Positions 1 through 6,420 are shown, counted from the stretch's first letter. The stretch is 6,563 nucleotides of DNA from CAXYVC01 sp964292295 (GCA_964292295.1 CAXYVC010000138.1:1-6563), one strand, 5' to 3'. Notes: generated from the letters alone by a model not told the origin. Numbers and translations: made by a program.

Positions 1-101
1 CCGTCGGGGGCCCGGCCGCCGCCCGGCCCCCCGGACGTCCCCCGGGCCCCCGCGTCCCCCCCCCCCGGGCCCTGGCGGCGCGGGAGGGGCGGTCGCGTTC
101 T
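1..101. other. Non-coding, extremely G/C-rich stretch with a C11 run
   Basis: No gene is supported here. The stretch is almost entirely G and C, with an uninterrupted run of 11 C at 56-66 and the motif CCCCCGGGCCC twice (39-49 and 62-72). On the minus strand, 1-72 has at least six runs of three or more G separated by short loops, which fits the usual G-quadruplex pattern. The stretch lies just downstream of the transporter gene (read leftward), but there is no T-run, so it is not a standard intrinsic terminator. Such extreme composition at a window edge could also reflect a sequencing or assembly problem. Confidence 0.6.
5..52. repeat. 11-bp perfect inverted repeat, 26-nt loop
   Basis: CGGGGGCCCGG at 5-15 is the exact reverse complement of CCGGGCCCCCG at 42-52. 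The loop contains the palindrome GGACGTCC (33-40). The repeat could form a strong hairpin in RNA of either strand and may help stop transcription coming out of the transporter gene, though no U-tract follows. In a region of this composition, inverted repeats arise by chance more easily than usual. Confidence 0.5.
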
Positions 102-1010
102 TCAGGCCCCTGGCCCCAGCTCCAGGCCGTGCTCCCCGGCGTCCACCAGGCTGTATAGGAGCACCACGCCGAGGATGATGCAGCCTCCCAGGAGGGCATA
201 GGGGCCGGGACGCTCGCCGGTGCCCAGGAAGACCCACACGGGGTTGAAGACCGCCTCCAGCATGCTCGTGATGCCCGCGGCGGTGGCGGAGACGCTGCGC
301 ATGCCCTGGGCGAACAGGAAGTAGGCCAGGCCCAGCTGCACGACGCCCAGGAAGAGCAGCGCCCCCGCGTGGGCGGGCGTGGGAACGGGCCCCCGCCCGA
401 GCAGCAGCATGGGAAGGCAGAGCAGGAAGACCGCGGCGTTCCCCAGCACCACCACCCCCACGGGGCTTTCCCCCGGGTGCGCGAGGCTGCGGCGCTTGAG
501 CAGCAGGGAGAAGCAGGCGAGGCAGGCACCGCTGGCGAGGGCCAGCAGGTTTCCCAGCAGGTGGCCCGGCCCCAGGCGCCCCACGAAGAAGAGCCCCATG
601 CCGCCCAGGCAGGCCAGCACGGCCCAGAGGTCCCTGCGCCGGAAGCGGGTGCCCAGCGCCCAGGGTTCCAGGACCAGCAGGTAGATGGGCGCCGTGAACT
701 GCAGGAAGATCGCGTTCGCCGCGGTGGTGAGCTTGGTGGCCACCACGAAGAGCACGAGCACCCCCGCGTAGGCGCAGGCACCCAACAGGTTCAGGCGGTC
801 CGGCACGAGCCGGATGCGCACCCGGAAGAGGGCCGCCAGGACCAGGATGGTCAGGCCCGCCACCAGGCTGCGCCACGCGGCGATCTGCCAGGCCGTGAGG
901 GGCAGCACCTTGATGAAGAGCCCGCTGCTGCTCCAGAGCACGCCGGCGCAGGCCACGAAGGCCAGACCCCGGCGGCGGGCGGGAAAAGGGGACCGCGGAA
1001 GACCCTGCAT
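102..1010 (-). CDS. EamA/DMT-superfamily transporter, 10-TM inner-membrane permease
   Basis: This encodes a 302-residue hydrophobic protein of the length usual for EamA (drug/metabolite transporter) proteins. About ten membrane segments can be seen, at roughly residues 15-35, 40-61, 74-92, 97-116, 127-145, 150-170, 184-205, 213-234, 243-263 and 270-288, as expected from two five-helix EamA repeats. Typical motifs are the early VLWSSSGLFIK, the TAANAIFLQFTAPIY stretch of the fourth helix and, in the second half, ATAAGITSMLEAVFNPVW followed by LGGCIILGVVLL. The family exports or exchanges small metabolites such as amino acids or nucleosides; the substrate cannot be told from sequence. The ATG at 1010 is preceded by AAAGGGGGG, a close-set G-rich Shine-Dalgarno-like run. 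An upstream in-frame ATG at 1181 would add 57 proline/arginine-rich residues and overlap the nuclease gene, so it is rejected. A terminator separates the gene from the nuclease upstream, so it probably has its own promoter, which I could not identify. Confidence 0.9.
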   Translation of the reverse strand: MQGLPRSPFPARRRGLAFVACAGVLWSSSGLFIKVLPLTAWQIAAWRSLVAGLTILVLAALFRVRIRLVPDRLNLLGACAYAGVLVLFVVATKLTTAANAIFLQFTAPIYLLVLEPWALGTRFRRRDLWAVLACLGGMGLFFVGRLGPGHLLGNLLALASGACLACFSLLLKRRSLAHPGESPVGVVVLGNAAVFLLCLPMLLLGRGPVPTPAHAGALLFLGVVQLGLAYFLFAQGMRSVSATAAGITSMLEAVFNPVWVFLGTGERPGPYALLGGCIILGVVLLYSLVDAGEHGLELGPGA

Positions 1011-1030
1011 CCCCCCTTTCTGGCAGCCCC

Positions 1031-1063
1031 GAAACAAAGGCCCCCGGGCCGAAGCCCGGGGCC
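1031..1063 (-). terminator. Intrinsic terminator after the nuclease gene, UUCG loop
   Basis: Read on the minus strand, GGCCCCGGGC is followed by a TTCG loop, then GCCCGGGGGCC (one bulged base), then TTTGTTTC. This is a very stable GC hairpin with a UUCG tetraloop and an interrupted U-tract, beginning about 20 nt after the nuclease stop codon. A second short hairpin (CCCAGG/CCTGGG, 1067-1080) lies between the stop codon and the terminator. Its location implies that the nuclease and the transporter are transcribed separately, apart from readthrough. Confidence 0.8.
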
Positions 1064-1083
1064 CCACCCAGGGGCCTGGGGGA

Positions 1084-3954
1084 TCAGTGCGTAGTGACGT
1101 GGGAGCCGAGACGCTCCGTGTTCCCCGGGGCGGCGGCCTTGACCTGAGCGCAGGTGTAACCATCCCACTCGGAGGGCGCATAGGTGGCGTTCGGCGTACG
1201 GATGCTGCCCTTGCGCACGAAGCTCCTGTCCTTGCCCCAGTCCGTGCCGTCCTGGAGCCCGATCATGTCCAGGCGCTGGGTCCAGCCCGTTCCCAGGGCA
1301 TTGGAGGTGGAGAGGGCCACGACATCGTTCCCGTTGAAGGAGCAGGCACCGCTGGTGGCAAGCTGCTTGGCATAGTCAGGATCCGTACTGCCGTCCTGCA
1401 TGAACAGGATCGACTGGCCCGGCTCCAGGGTCCCCGTGAGCGCCGTGGCACTGGGCGTCTTGGTGTCGCAGCCGTTCCCCGTCGTGGCATTGGGGTTGGA
1501 GTAGAGCAGGAGGTAGATCTGGGGCGCAGCGAGGTTCATGGCGGCATCCCCCACGTTCGTCAGCTCCACGAAGCGGCTCGCGGTGGTATCGCCCTCGTAG
1601 TACTGGCTGATGATGAGCTGCCCGCTTCCCGACCCGCTCGTGATGTTGAAGGGGATGGTCTTGGTGGTCGTGGCGTTGTCCCCATCCTTCACGGTCAGGG
1701 TCAGGGTCAGGCTGCCCGTGGCGCCGGCGGCGGGCACGATGTGGAGGGTGCGGCTCGCGCCCGTTCCCGTGATGCTGAGGCCACTGTTGGGTACCTTGCT
1801 CTCATCGCTGGAGCTGGCCGCAAGCACCAGGCTGCCCACGTCGGTGCTGTCGTCCGCCACCGTGAAGGCCAGGTCCTTGGCGGTGTCCACCAGCGTGCTG
1901 GCGGCGGCGGGAAGCCCGGTGACGGTGGGGGCGCTGTTGCCGCCCGTCACTTCCACCGTGCGCGTGATCTGGGTGCTCTGGCCGCCCTCCGTGGTGGCGG
2001 TGAAGGTCACGGTGTAGGTGCCGTTGCTGGCGTAGGCGTGGGAGGCCTCCAGGCCGGAAGCGCTGGCGCCATCCCCGAAGTCCCAAGCGGTGCTGGAAAT
2101 GCGGCCCGAAGAGACCGTGGCGGCCCCCTTGAAGGTGAAGCTGGCGTTGACGCCCAGGGGCGCGGCATCCCAGCTGGGCGCCACCATGTGGACGTTGGGC
2201 TTGCTGTCGGTGCGCGCAAAGGGAGCGCCCCAGTTCCGCACGTCCACCTCGGCCTTGAAGGCGGCGATCTCCGCCGCGGTCCCGGCAAGGGACGGATAGA
2301 GGTTCAAGCCCGTCAGTTCCTCGATGCGGGCCACGGAGGTGACGTACTTCCAGATGTCGGCGTAGGCCGGCGTGGGCTCGTGGGGTGTGAGGATCGCCAA
2401 CGCCTTGGGCTTGCCAGCCACCTCCTTGACCATGACCTTGTAGAAGCCGTCGGGGATGGCCATGCCCTTGCCGGTGTCCCCCACCGTGCGGCGCAGCGTG
2501 CCGCTGGTGAAGACGGGGCCCGTGGTGATCCACAGGCGGTTCGTAGCACCCACCAGACCCGGCTTGGTCCATGCACTTCCAGACCATACGCCGGACACCT
2601 CCTGCTCCAGGTAGTTCCACAGGTTGTTGTTGTGGTCCATCGCCTGAGGGCAGAGGTTCGTGGTGGTGCAGCTGGCTAGGGCCGCGGGGCTGCCGTAGCG
2701 GCGTCCCAGGTCCGCCTGCACGGACATGTGGCCGCGGCTGTAGCCAGTGCGCGTGAAATCACCATCCCCCACCTGGGTGGTGGTGCGGGGGTCGGCAACG
2801 TAGTTGTCCTTGTTGTCGAAGCTGAGGGGCGTCTCGATGCGGTAGGTGCAGTAGGCGGACCACAGGGGGTCCATCAGGGTTTCGTCGTAGGCGAGGCGGA
2901 AGGCCCCGCAGCTGGAATAGAAGGCGGCATATTCCAGGGTCTTCAGGTCCGTGCGGGTCGGCACCGCCTCAGGATCCCCCGCGTAGCAGGGGTCCGGCTG
3001 CTGCACCGTGAGGGTCGCGGTGCGGCTCTGCACCTCGCTGCCGCAGGTCACCTTCACCGTGTAGGTGTAGCTGTTCTTAGCGGGATCCAGGAAGGTCGCG
3101 GGCGTGGTGTAGCTGGGCCCCGTGGCCCCGGCGATGAGGGTCAGATTCTGCCCTTCGCCCTCATACCAGGCGTAGCTGAGGCCGGTACCTGTGGCTGTCA
3201 CCGTGAAGGTCGCCGCGTCGGGCACGGTCACCGTGGCTGGCTGCGGGTCCACGGTGATGGCGAAGCTTCCAGCGGCGTTGACCGTCAGGACGACCGCAGA
3301 GCTGGTGGCCGTGCGGGTGGCGCCGTTCTTGGCGTTCGTGGCCACCACGGTGTAGCTGCCCGCATCGGACAGCGCCACGGAGCTGAAGGCGAGGGTGGGA
3401 TCGGTCTTGCCGGGCAGGTCCGCGCCGCCCTTCTGCCACTGGTAGCTGAGGGTGCCGTTGCCCGTGGCCAGGGCCGTCAGGGTCACGCTGGCCCCTTCCG
3501 TCACGGTCTGGGGCAGGGGCGAGGTGGTGAAAACGGGTGCTGTCGGCGCCTCGTTCACCGTAAGGGTCGCGGCCGAACTGGTGGCGGTGGCCGTGGTGCC
3601 ATTCAAGGTGTTGGTCACCACCACGGTGTAGCTGCCTGCGTCCGACAGCGCCACGGCGCCGAAGCCCAGCGTGGCGGTGGTCTTCCCGGACAGGTCCTGG
3701 CCATCCTTCTTCCACTGGTAGCTCAGGGTGCCGTTGGCCGTGGCCGACACCCTGAGATTGACGGAAGCCCCCTCCAGCACGGTCTGGCCCTGGGGCCCCG
3801 TCAACTGGGGCGTGCTGGGGGTCTTGGGCGCGCCGTTCCCTCCTCCACCGCCCCCGCAGGAGAGGGCCAGGACCGCGAGCGGAAGGACTGCCAGGCGCGC
3901 CATCGGGCGCACGAAGAGGCCGAAGGTCAGTCGGAACGCCGACCAAGCATGCAT
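1084..3954 (-). CDS. Surface lipoprotein with Ig-like repeats, DNA/RNA non-specific endonuclease, PKD and lamin-tail-like domains
   Basis: This encodes a 956-residue predicted exported nuclease. The N-terminus has a lipoprotein signal: MARLAVLPLAVLALSC ends in a lipobox-like ALSC (lipidated Cys about residue 33), then a glycine linker. Glycine, not aspartate, at +2 suits outer-membrane sorting. In order follow two near-identical Ig-like repeats (about 49-134 and 140-226, each with SYQW and LSDAGSYTVV), a third diverged Ig-like domain (231-317), a NUC1/Endonuclease_NS domain (about 334-584), a PKD domain (587-669, WDFGDG at 624-629), a cadherin/Ig-like repeat (674-771) and a lamin-tail-like domain (from about 777). 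The nuclease domain shows YSRGHM (catalytic His409 by family), a TN-PQ-N-W-LE pattern (putative metal ligand Asn442, Glu450) and ITTGPVF. The family hydrolyses DNA and RNA with Mg2+, so extracellular nucleic-acid degradation is inferred. The ATG at 3954 has GGAG 4 nt upstream. The ATG at 3903 would give a shorter, classical signal peptide, and a TTG at 4047 is unlikely. No inhibitor gene is adjacent, as expected for an exported enzyme. Confidence 0.88.
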   Translation of the reverse strand: MHAWSAFRLTFGLFVRPMARLAVLPLAVLALSCGGGGGGNGAPKTPSTPQLTGPQGQTVLEGASVNLRVSATANGTLSYQWKKDGQDLSGKTTATLGFGAVALSDAGSYTVVVTNTLNGTTATATSSAATLTVNEAPTAPVFTTSPLPQTVTEGASVTLTALATGNGTLSYQWQKGGADLPGKTDPTLAFSSVALSDAGSYTVVATNAKNGATRTATSSAVVLTVNAAGSFAITVDPQPATVTVPDAATFTVTATGTGLSYAWYEGEGQNLTLIAGATGPSYTTPATFLDPAKNSYTYTVKVTCGSEVQSRTATLTVQQPDPCYAGDPEAVPTRTDLKTLEYAAFYSSCGAFRLAYDETLMDPLWSAYCTYRIETPLSFDNKDNYVADPRTTTQVGDGDFTRTGYSRGHMSVQADLGRRYGSPAALASCTTTNLCPQAMDHNNNLWNYLEQEVSGVWSGSAWTKPGLVGATNRLWITTGPVFTSGTLRRTVGDTGKGMAIPDGFYKVMVKEVAGKPKALAILTPHEPTPAYADIWKYVTSVARIEELTGLNLYPSLAGTAAEIAAFKAEVDVRNWGAPFARTDSKPNVHMVAPSWDAAPLGVNASFTFKGAATVSSGRISSTAWDFGDGASASGLEASHAYASNGTYTVTFTATTEGGQSTQITRTVEVTGGNSAPTVTGLPAAASTLVDTAKDLAFTVADDSTDVGSLVLAASSSDESKVPNSGLSITGTGASRTLHIVPAAGATGSLTLTLTVKDGDNATTTKTIPFNITSGSGSGQLIISQYYEGDTTASRFVELTNVGDAAMNLAAPQIYLLLYSNPNATTGNGCDTKTPSATALTGTLEPGQSILFMQDGSTDPDYAKQLATSGACSFNGNDVVALSTSNALGTGWTQRLDMIGLQDGTDWGKDRSFVRKGSIRTPNATYAPSEWDGYTCAQVKAAAPGNTERLGSHVTTH
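3277..3810 (-). repeat. Tandem duplication of Ig-like domain, 276-bp period
   Basis: The first two Ig-like domains of the nuclease lipoprotein are a tandem duplication with a 92-codon period: the SYQW motifs are coded near 3720 and 3444. Similarity is clear in DNA as well as protein, for example CCACTGGTAGCT followed by AGGGTGCCGTTG in both copies, which points to a fairly recent duplication. Both copies contain NGTLSYQW, DL-GKT and VALSDAGSYTVV. The domains probably act as a spacer or adhesive stalk holding the nuclease away from the membrane. Confidence 0.85.
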
Positions 3955-3958
3955 GGAA

Positions 3959-3962
3959 CTCC
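3959..3962 (-). promoter_or_regulatory. Shine-Dalgarno GGAG deciding the nuclease lipoprotein start
   Basis: On the minus strand GGAG is followed by TTCC and then the ATG at 3954-3952. The spacing of 4 nt is short but workable. The alternative ATG at 3903-3901 has no recognisable Shine-Dalgarno sequence before it, so the longer start is preferred even though it gives a long n-region before the hydrophobic core. Confidence 0.45.
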
Positions 3963-4131
3963 AGGTTGGGGTGAGGTCATCCTTGCGGCCGGCGATGCAC
4001 CCGCCCGGCCAACCGTCTGTGGTACGCCATCCGGGCTCCGGAGACAACGCCTTTTTTGTGACATTCCAGGAACGGACGGTTTTTCCCCATCCCTATCCGA
4101 CGCCGCCGTGCCTTCCGCTCCGAATGCACGA

Positions 4132-4156
4132 AAAGGCCCGGACGGGCCGGGCCTTT
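4132..4156 (-). terminator. Intrinsic terminator of rpsT
   Basis: A perfect 9-bp stem AAAGGCCCG/CGGGCCTTT with a 7-nt loop lies about 20 nt beyond the rpsT stop codon. On the minus strand it runs into TTTT, giving a good rho-independent terminator. The symmetric A/T ends could also let it work on the plus strand, but no plus-strand gene ends here. It separates rpsT from the nuclease gene downstream. Confidence 0.88.
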
Positions 4157-4176
4157 CGGGAGTCTGGATCGGAAGC

Positions 4177-4440
4177 CTAGGCCAGTGCGTTGGCCTTGAG
4201 GGTCAGCCGGCTCTTGTAGCGGTTGGCGGCGTTCTTGTGCAGCACGCCCTTGCGGCAGGCCTTGTCCACCATGCCAAGGGTCGTGGGCAGCAGGGACTGG
4301 GCCTCGGCCTTGTTCCCCGTGGCGACCGCGGACAGGAAGCGCTTCAGGGCGGTGCGCATGGAGGAGCGGTTGGACCGGTTGCGGAGCCGGGCCTCGGCAT
4401 CGCGACGGGCTTTCTTGGCAGCGGACTTGTGGTTGGCCAT
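4177..4440 (-). CDS. rpsT: Small ribosomal subunit protein bS20
   Basis: This encodes an 87-residue, highly basic protein matching bacterial ribosomal protein S20 in length and sequence: it starts MANHKSAAKKARRDAEARLRN, and has the RTALKRF segment, the TTLGMVDKACRKGVLHKNAANRYKSRL core and an alanine-rich end. S20 is a three-helix-bundle protein that binds 16S rRNA early in 30S assembly. The ATG at 4440 has a strong AGGAG Shine-Dalgarno site 7 nt upstream (4448-4452). A promoter lies about 50 nt upstream of the gene and an intrinsic terminator follows it, so it is a monocistronic unit divergent from argS. In E. coli S20 represses its own translation from a UUG start; here the start is ATG, but the leader can form a hairpin beside the ribosome-binding site. 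Confidence 0.98.
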   Translation of the reverse strand: MANHKSAAKKARRDAEARLRNRSNRSSMRTALKRFLSAVATGNKAEAQSLLPTTLGMVDKACRKGVLHKNAANRYKSRLTLKANALA

Positions 4441-4452
4441 TCAGGGACTCCT

Positions 4453-4475
4453 GCTTCCAGTGGAACCCGGGAAGC
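4453..4475 (-). promoter_or_regulatory. rpsT leader hairpin abutting the Shine-Dalgarno site
   Basis: In the predicted rpsT mRNA leader, GCTTCC (4475-4470) can pair with GGAAGC (4458-4453), leaving an 11-nt loop. The 3' arm ends at the base next to the AGGAG ribosome-binding site. A competing smaller hairpin, TTCC-ACT-GGAA (4465-4455), shares the GGAA arm, so the two are mutually exclusive. The pairing is seen in the sequence; a regulatory role is inferred. Confidence 0.35.
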
Positions 4476-4485
4476 GCGAGTGATC

Positions 4486-4513
4486 ATCTTACCTCGCACC
4501 CCTGGAACGTCAA
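4486..4513 (-). promoter_or_regulatory. Sigma70-type promoter for rpsT
   Basis: On the minus strand, TTGACG (4513-4508, five of six matches to the -35 consensus) and TAAGAT (4491-4486, four of six to the -10) are separated by 16 nt. An A/T-rich patch containing CTTTTTCCC lies directly upstream and could act as an UP-type element. Transcription would start near 4479, giving a leader of about 39 nt before the rpsT ATG. Confidence 0.65.
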
Positions 4514-4523
4514 GGGAAAAAGC

Positions 4524-4542
4524 GGCGCGTGAAGCGCCTTTT
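4524..4542 (+). terminator. Small terminator-like hairpin in the rpsT-argS divergent region
   Basis: GGCGC, loop GTGAA and GCGCC (4524-4538) are followed by TTTT (4539-4542), with AAAAA at 4517-4521 on the other side, so either strand reads as a short GC hairpin with a U-tract. The stem is only 5 bp. It lies upstream of both the rpsT promoter and argS, with no gene ending into it, so it may be an insulating element, part of an argS leader or chance. Confidence 0.25.
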
Positions 4543-4600
4543 GGGCCTTCCCAGGAGGGGGTGGCGTCCCCCATGCTAGTCCAAGGCCCCGCGCCCGGCC

Positions 4601-4605
4601 AAGGA
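4601..4605 (+). promoter_or_regulatory. Shine-Dalgarno AAGGA deciding the argS start
   Basis: AAGGA is 6 nt before the ATG at 4612. A competing in-frame ATG at 4573 would add 13 residues and has an AGGAGG-like run, but that run is about 11 nt or more away and partly tied up in a GGGGG/CCCCC hairpin (4557-4572). The 4612 start gives the normal N-terminal end of ArgS. Confidence 0.65.
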
Positions 4606-4611
4606 ATCCCC

Positions 4612-6408
4612 ATGCAGCAGTTCAAGGACCAGTTCAGCTCGTCCCTGGCGGAGGCGTTGCCAGGCCAGGCCATCACCCTCGAGCGCCCGAAGAACGGCGC
4701 GCTGGGGGACCTCGCCTTCCCCTGCTTCCGCGCCGCCAAGGCCCTCGGGCGCAACCCCGCCCAGCTGGCCCAGGAACTCGCCTCCAGCCTCGCCCTCGAA
4801 GGCGCGGAACTCGTCGCCGCGGGTCCCTACCTGAACCTGCGCCTTCTGCCCGAGACCCGCGCCCGGGTGCTCCTGGAGGCCCTCCTGGGGGAGACGCCCT
4901 ACGGCAGCGCCCCGCAGACGGGCCAGACGGTGCTGGTGGAGTACAGCTCCCCCAACATCGCCAAGCTCTTCACCATCGGCCACCTGCGCTCCACGATGAT
5001 CGGCCACGCCCTGGCCCAGGTGAACCGCTACCTGGGCGCCTCCGTGCAGCGCCTGAACCATCTGGGCGACTGGGGCACCCAGTTCGGCACCCTGCTGGCG
5101 GCCTACAAGCGCTGGGCGGAAGGCTCGAACCCGAAGCTGGACCACGACTTCGACTGGGCCGAGGAGATTCCCGAGAAGCGCCGCAGCCCCCTCTTCCGCC
5201 TCTTCCAGCTCTACGTGCGCTTCCACGCCGAGGAGGAGAGCGCCCCCGCCATGCGGGACGAGGCGCGCGCCTGGTTCCGACGCCTCGAGGAGGGCGACGC
5301 GGAGGCCCGCCGCCTCTGGTCCTGGTTCCGGGAGATCAGCCTCGCGGAGTTCGCGCGCATCTACGCGCGCCTCGGCGTGGGCTTCGACGCCATGGACGGC
5401 GAGGCCTTCTACGAAGACAAGCTCCCGGCCGCCATCCAGGCGCTCCGGGACGCCGGCGTCCTGGGGGCGGGCGAGGGCGGCGCCCAGATCGTGCGCCTGG
5501 AGGACGCGGGCATCCAGACGCCCTGCATCATGCTGAAGGCCGACGGCACCAGCATCTACGCCACCCGTGACCTGGCGGCGGCCCTCTACCGGAAGGAGAC
5601 CTACGCCTTCGACCACTGCTACTACGTGGTGGGCGCGGACCAGGTGCTGCACTTCCAGCAGCTCTTCGCCGTGCTCGCCAAGGTGGACCCCTGGTTCCAG
5701 GGGCGCATGACCCACACGCCCTTCGGCATGATCAAGCTCCCCGACGGCAAGATGAGCACCCGCAAGGGCAACGTGGTCTTCCTGGAGGACGTGCTCGATG
5801 AAGCCGTCGCCCGCGTGCTGGCCATCATCGCGGAGAAGAACCCCGAGCTGCCCGGCAAGGAGGACGTGGCCGAGATGCTGGGCATGGGGGCCGTGGTCTT
5901 CTTCGACGCCCTCAACGACCGCGTGAAGCCCATCACCTTCACCTGGGACCGGGTCATCGCCCTGGACGGCGACACGGGCCCCTACGTGCAGTACGCCCAC
6001 GCCCGCATCCTGAGCGTGCTCCGCAAGGCGGGCGCCGACTGGGCCGACCGCGCCAGGCCCGCCACGGCACCCGACCCGGAGAGCCCCTTCGTCGCCTTCC
6101 CCGCCGTGCCCCTTCCGGTGTCCATGGAAGGCCTGGAGGACGCCGCGGCCCAGGCCCTGCTCTTCGAGCTGGCCGGCCTGCCGGACGCCCTGCGCGCCGT
6201 GCAGCGCGAGGCCATGGCCACGCCCCTGGCGCGGCAGCTCCTGGCCGTCGCCAAGGCCTTCTCGGGCTTCTACACCCACTGCCCCGTGCTCTGGCCCGAG
6301 AACAGCCCCGCGGTGCGCGAGGCGCGCTTGGCCCTGTGCGTGGCCACGGCCCGCGCCCTCCGCCAGGGCCTCTTCCTCATGGGCATCCGGGCCCCCGAAG
6401 AGATGTAG
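4612..6408 (+). CDS. argS: Arginyl-tRNA synthetase (class I)
   Basis: This encodes a complete 598-residue cytosolic enzyme that charges tRNA-Arg with arginine using ATP; the length is normal for bacterial ArgS. Domains in order are the N-terminal ArgRS-specific (Add-1) tRNA-binding domain at about 1-85, with ERPKNGALGDLAFPCF and GPYLNLRL; the Rossmann catalytic core from about 105, with SSPNIAKLFTIGHLRSTMIG (signature at 121-124) and NHLGDWGTQFG at 149-159; the KMSK loop as KMSTRKG at 380-386; and the C-terminal DALR anticodon-binding helical domain at about 455-598, ending in the family-typical GIRAPEEM. The first His of the HIGH signature is Thr (TIGH), while the second His is kept. ArgS is known to vary at the first position, so activity is expected. 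The gene is divergent from rpsT and in the same direction as pyrG, with 80 nt between. No terminator is evident after it, so co-transcription with pyrG is possible. No clear promoter was found in the 171-nt region upstream. Confidence 0.98.
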   Translation: MQQFKDQFSSSLAEALPGQAITLERPKNGALGDLAFPCFRAAKALGRNPAQLAQELASSLALEGAELVAAGPYLNLRLLPETRARVLLEALLGETPYGSAPQTGQTVLVEYSSPNIAKLFTIGHLRSTMIGHALAQVNRYLGASVQRLNHLGDWGTQFGTLLAAYKRWAEGSNPKLDHDFDWAEEIPEKRRSPLFRLFQLYVRFHAEEESAPAMRDEARAWFRRLEEGDAEARRLWSWFREISLAEFARIYARLGVGFDAMDGEAFYEDKLPAAIQALRDAGVLGAGEGGAQIVRLEDAGIQTPCIMLKADGTSIYATRDLAAALYRKETYAFDHCYYVVGADQVLHFQQLFAVLAKVDPWFQGRMTHTPFGMIKLPDGKMSTRKGNVVFLEDVLDEAVARVLAIIAEKNPELPGKEDVAEMLGMGAVVFFDALNDRVKPITFTWDRVIALDGDTGPYVQYAHARILSVLRKAGADWADRARPATAPDPESPFVAFPAVPLPVSMEGLEDAAAQALLFELAGLPDALRAVQREAMATPLARQLLAVAKAFSGFYTHCPVLWPENSPAVREARLALCVATARALRQGLFLMGIRAPEEM

Positions 6409-6420
6409 CTTCCGCACCTT

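Noticed and set aside
1011..1181. N-terminal extension of the transporter to the ATG at 1181
   Set aside because: It would overlap the nuclease gene and include the terminator hairpin. The added residues are low-complexity and unlike EamA N-termini.
814..2679. Long open frame on the plus strand opposite the nuclease gene
   Set aside because: Composition is Gly/Arg/Ala/His-rich with no recognisable domain. It is the expected antisense shadow of a GC-rich, codon-biased gene, while the minus strand has clear domains throughout.
1084..3954. Nuclease as a polymorphic or contact-dependent toxin with an immunity partner
   Set aside because: The nuclease domain is internal and not C-terminal, the protein has a lipoprotein signal, and no small immunity-like gene lies next to it. 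The adjacent gene is a membrane transporter behind a terminator.
4015..4045. Possible promoter for the nuclease gene (TTGTCT, 17 nt, TACCAC on the minus strand)
   Set aside because: It has only four of six and three of six consensus matches, which is not above background in this sequence.
3955..4047. TTG start at 4047 for the nuclease lipoprotein
   Set aside because: It would place over 60 residues before the lipidated Cys, including another Cys and no hydrophobic stretch, and uses a rare start without a convincing ribosome-binding site.
2728..4611. In-frame extension of argS by 628 codons upstream
   Set aside because: It runs antisense through the nuclease gene, the rpsT terminator and rpsT. 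ArgS homology begins at the 4612 ATG, which has a good Shine-Dalgarno site. The lack of stops is due to high GC.
4441..4611. T-box riboswitch upstream of argS
   Set aside because: The region is too short, has no T-box core sequence and contains only a 5-bp terminator-like hairpin.
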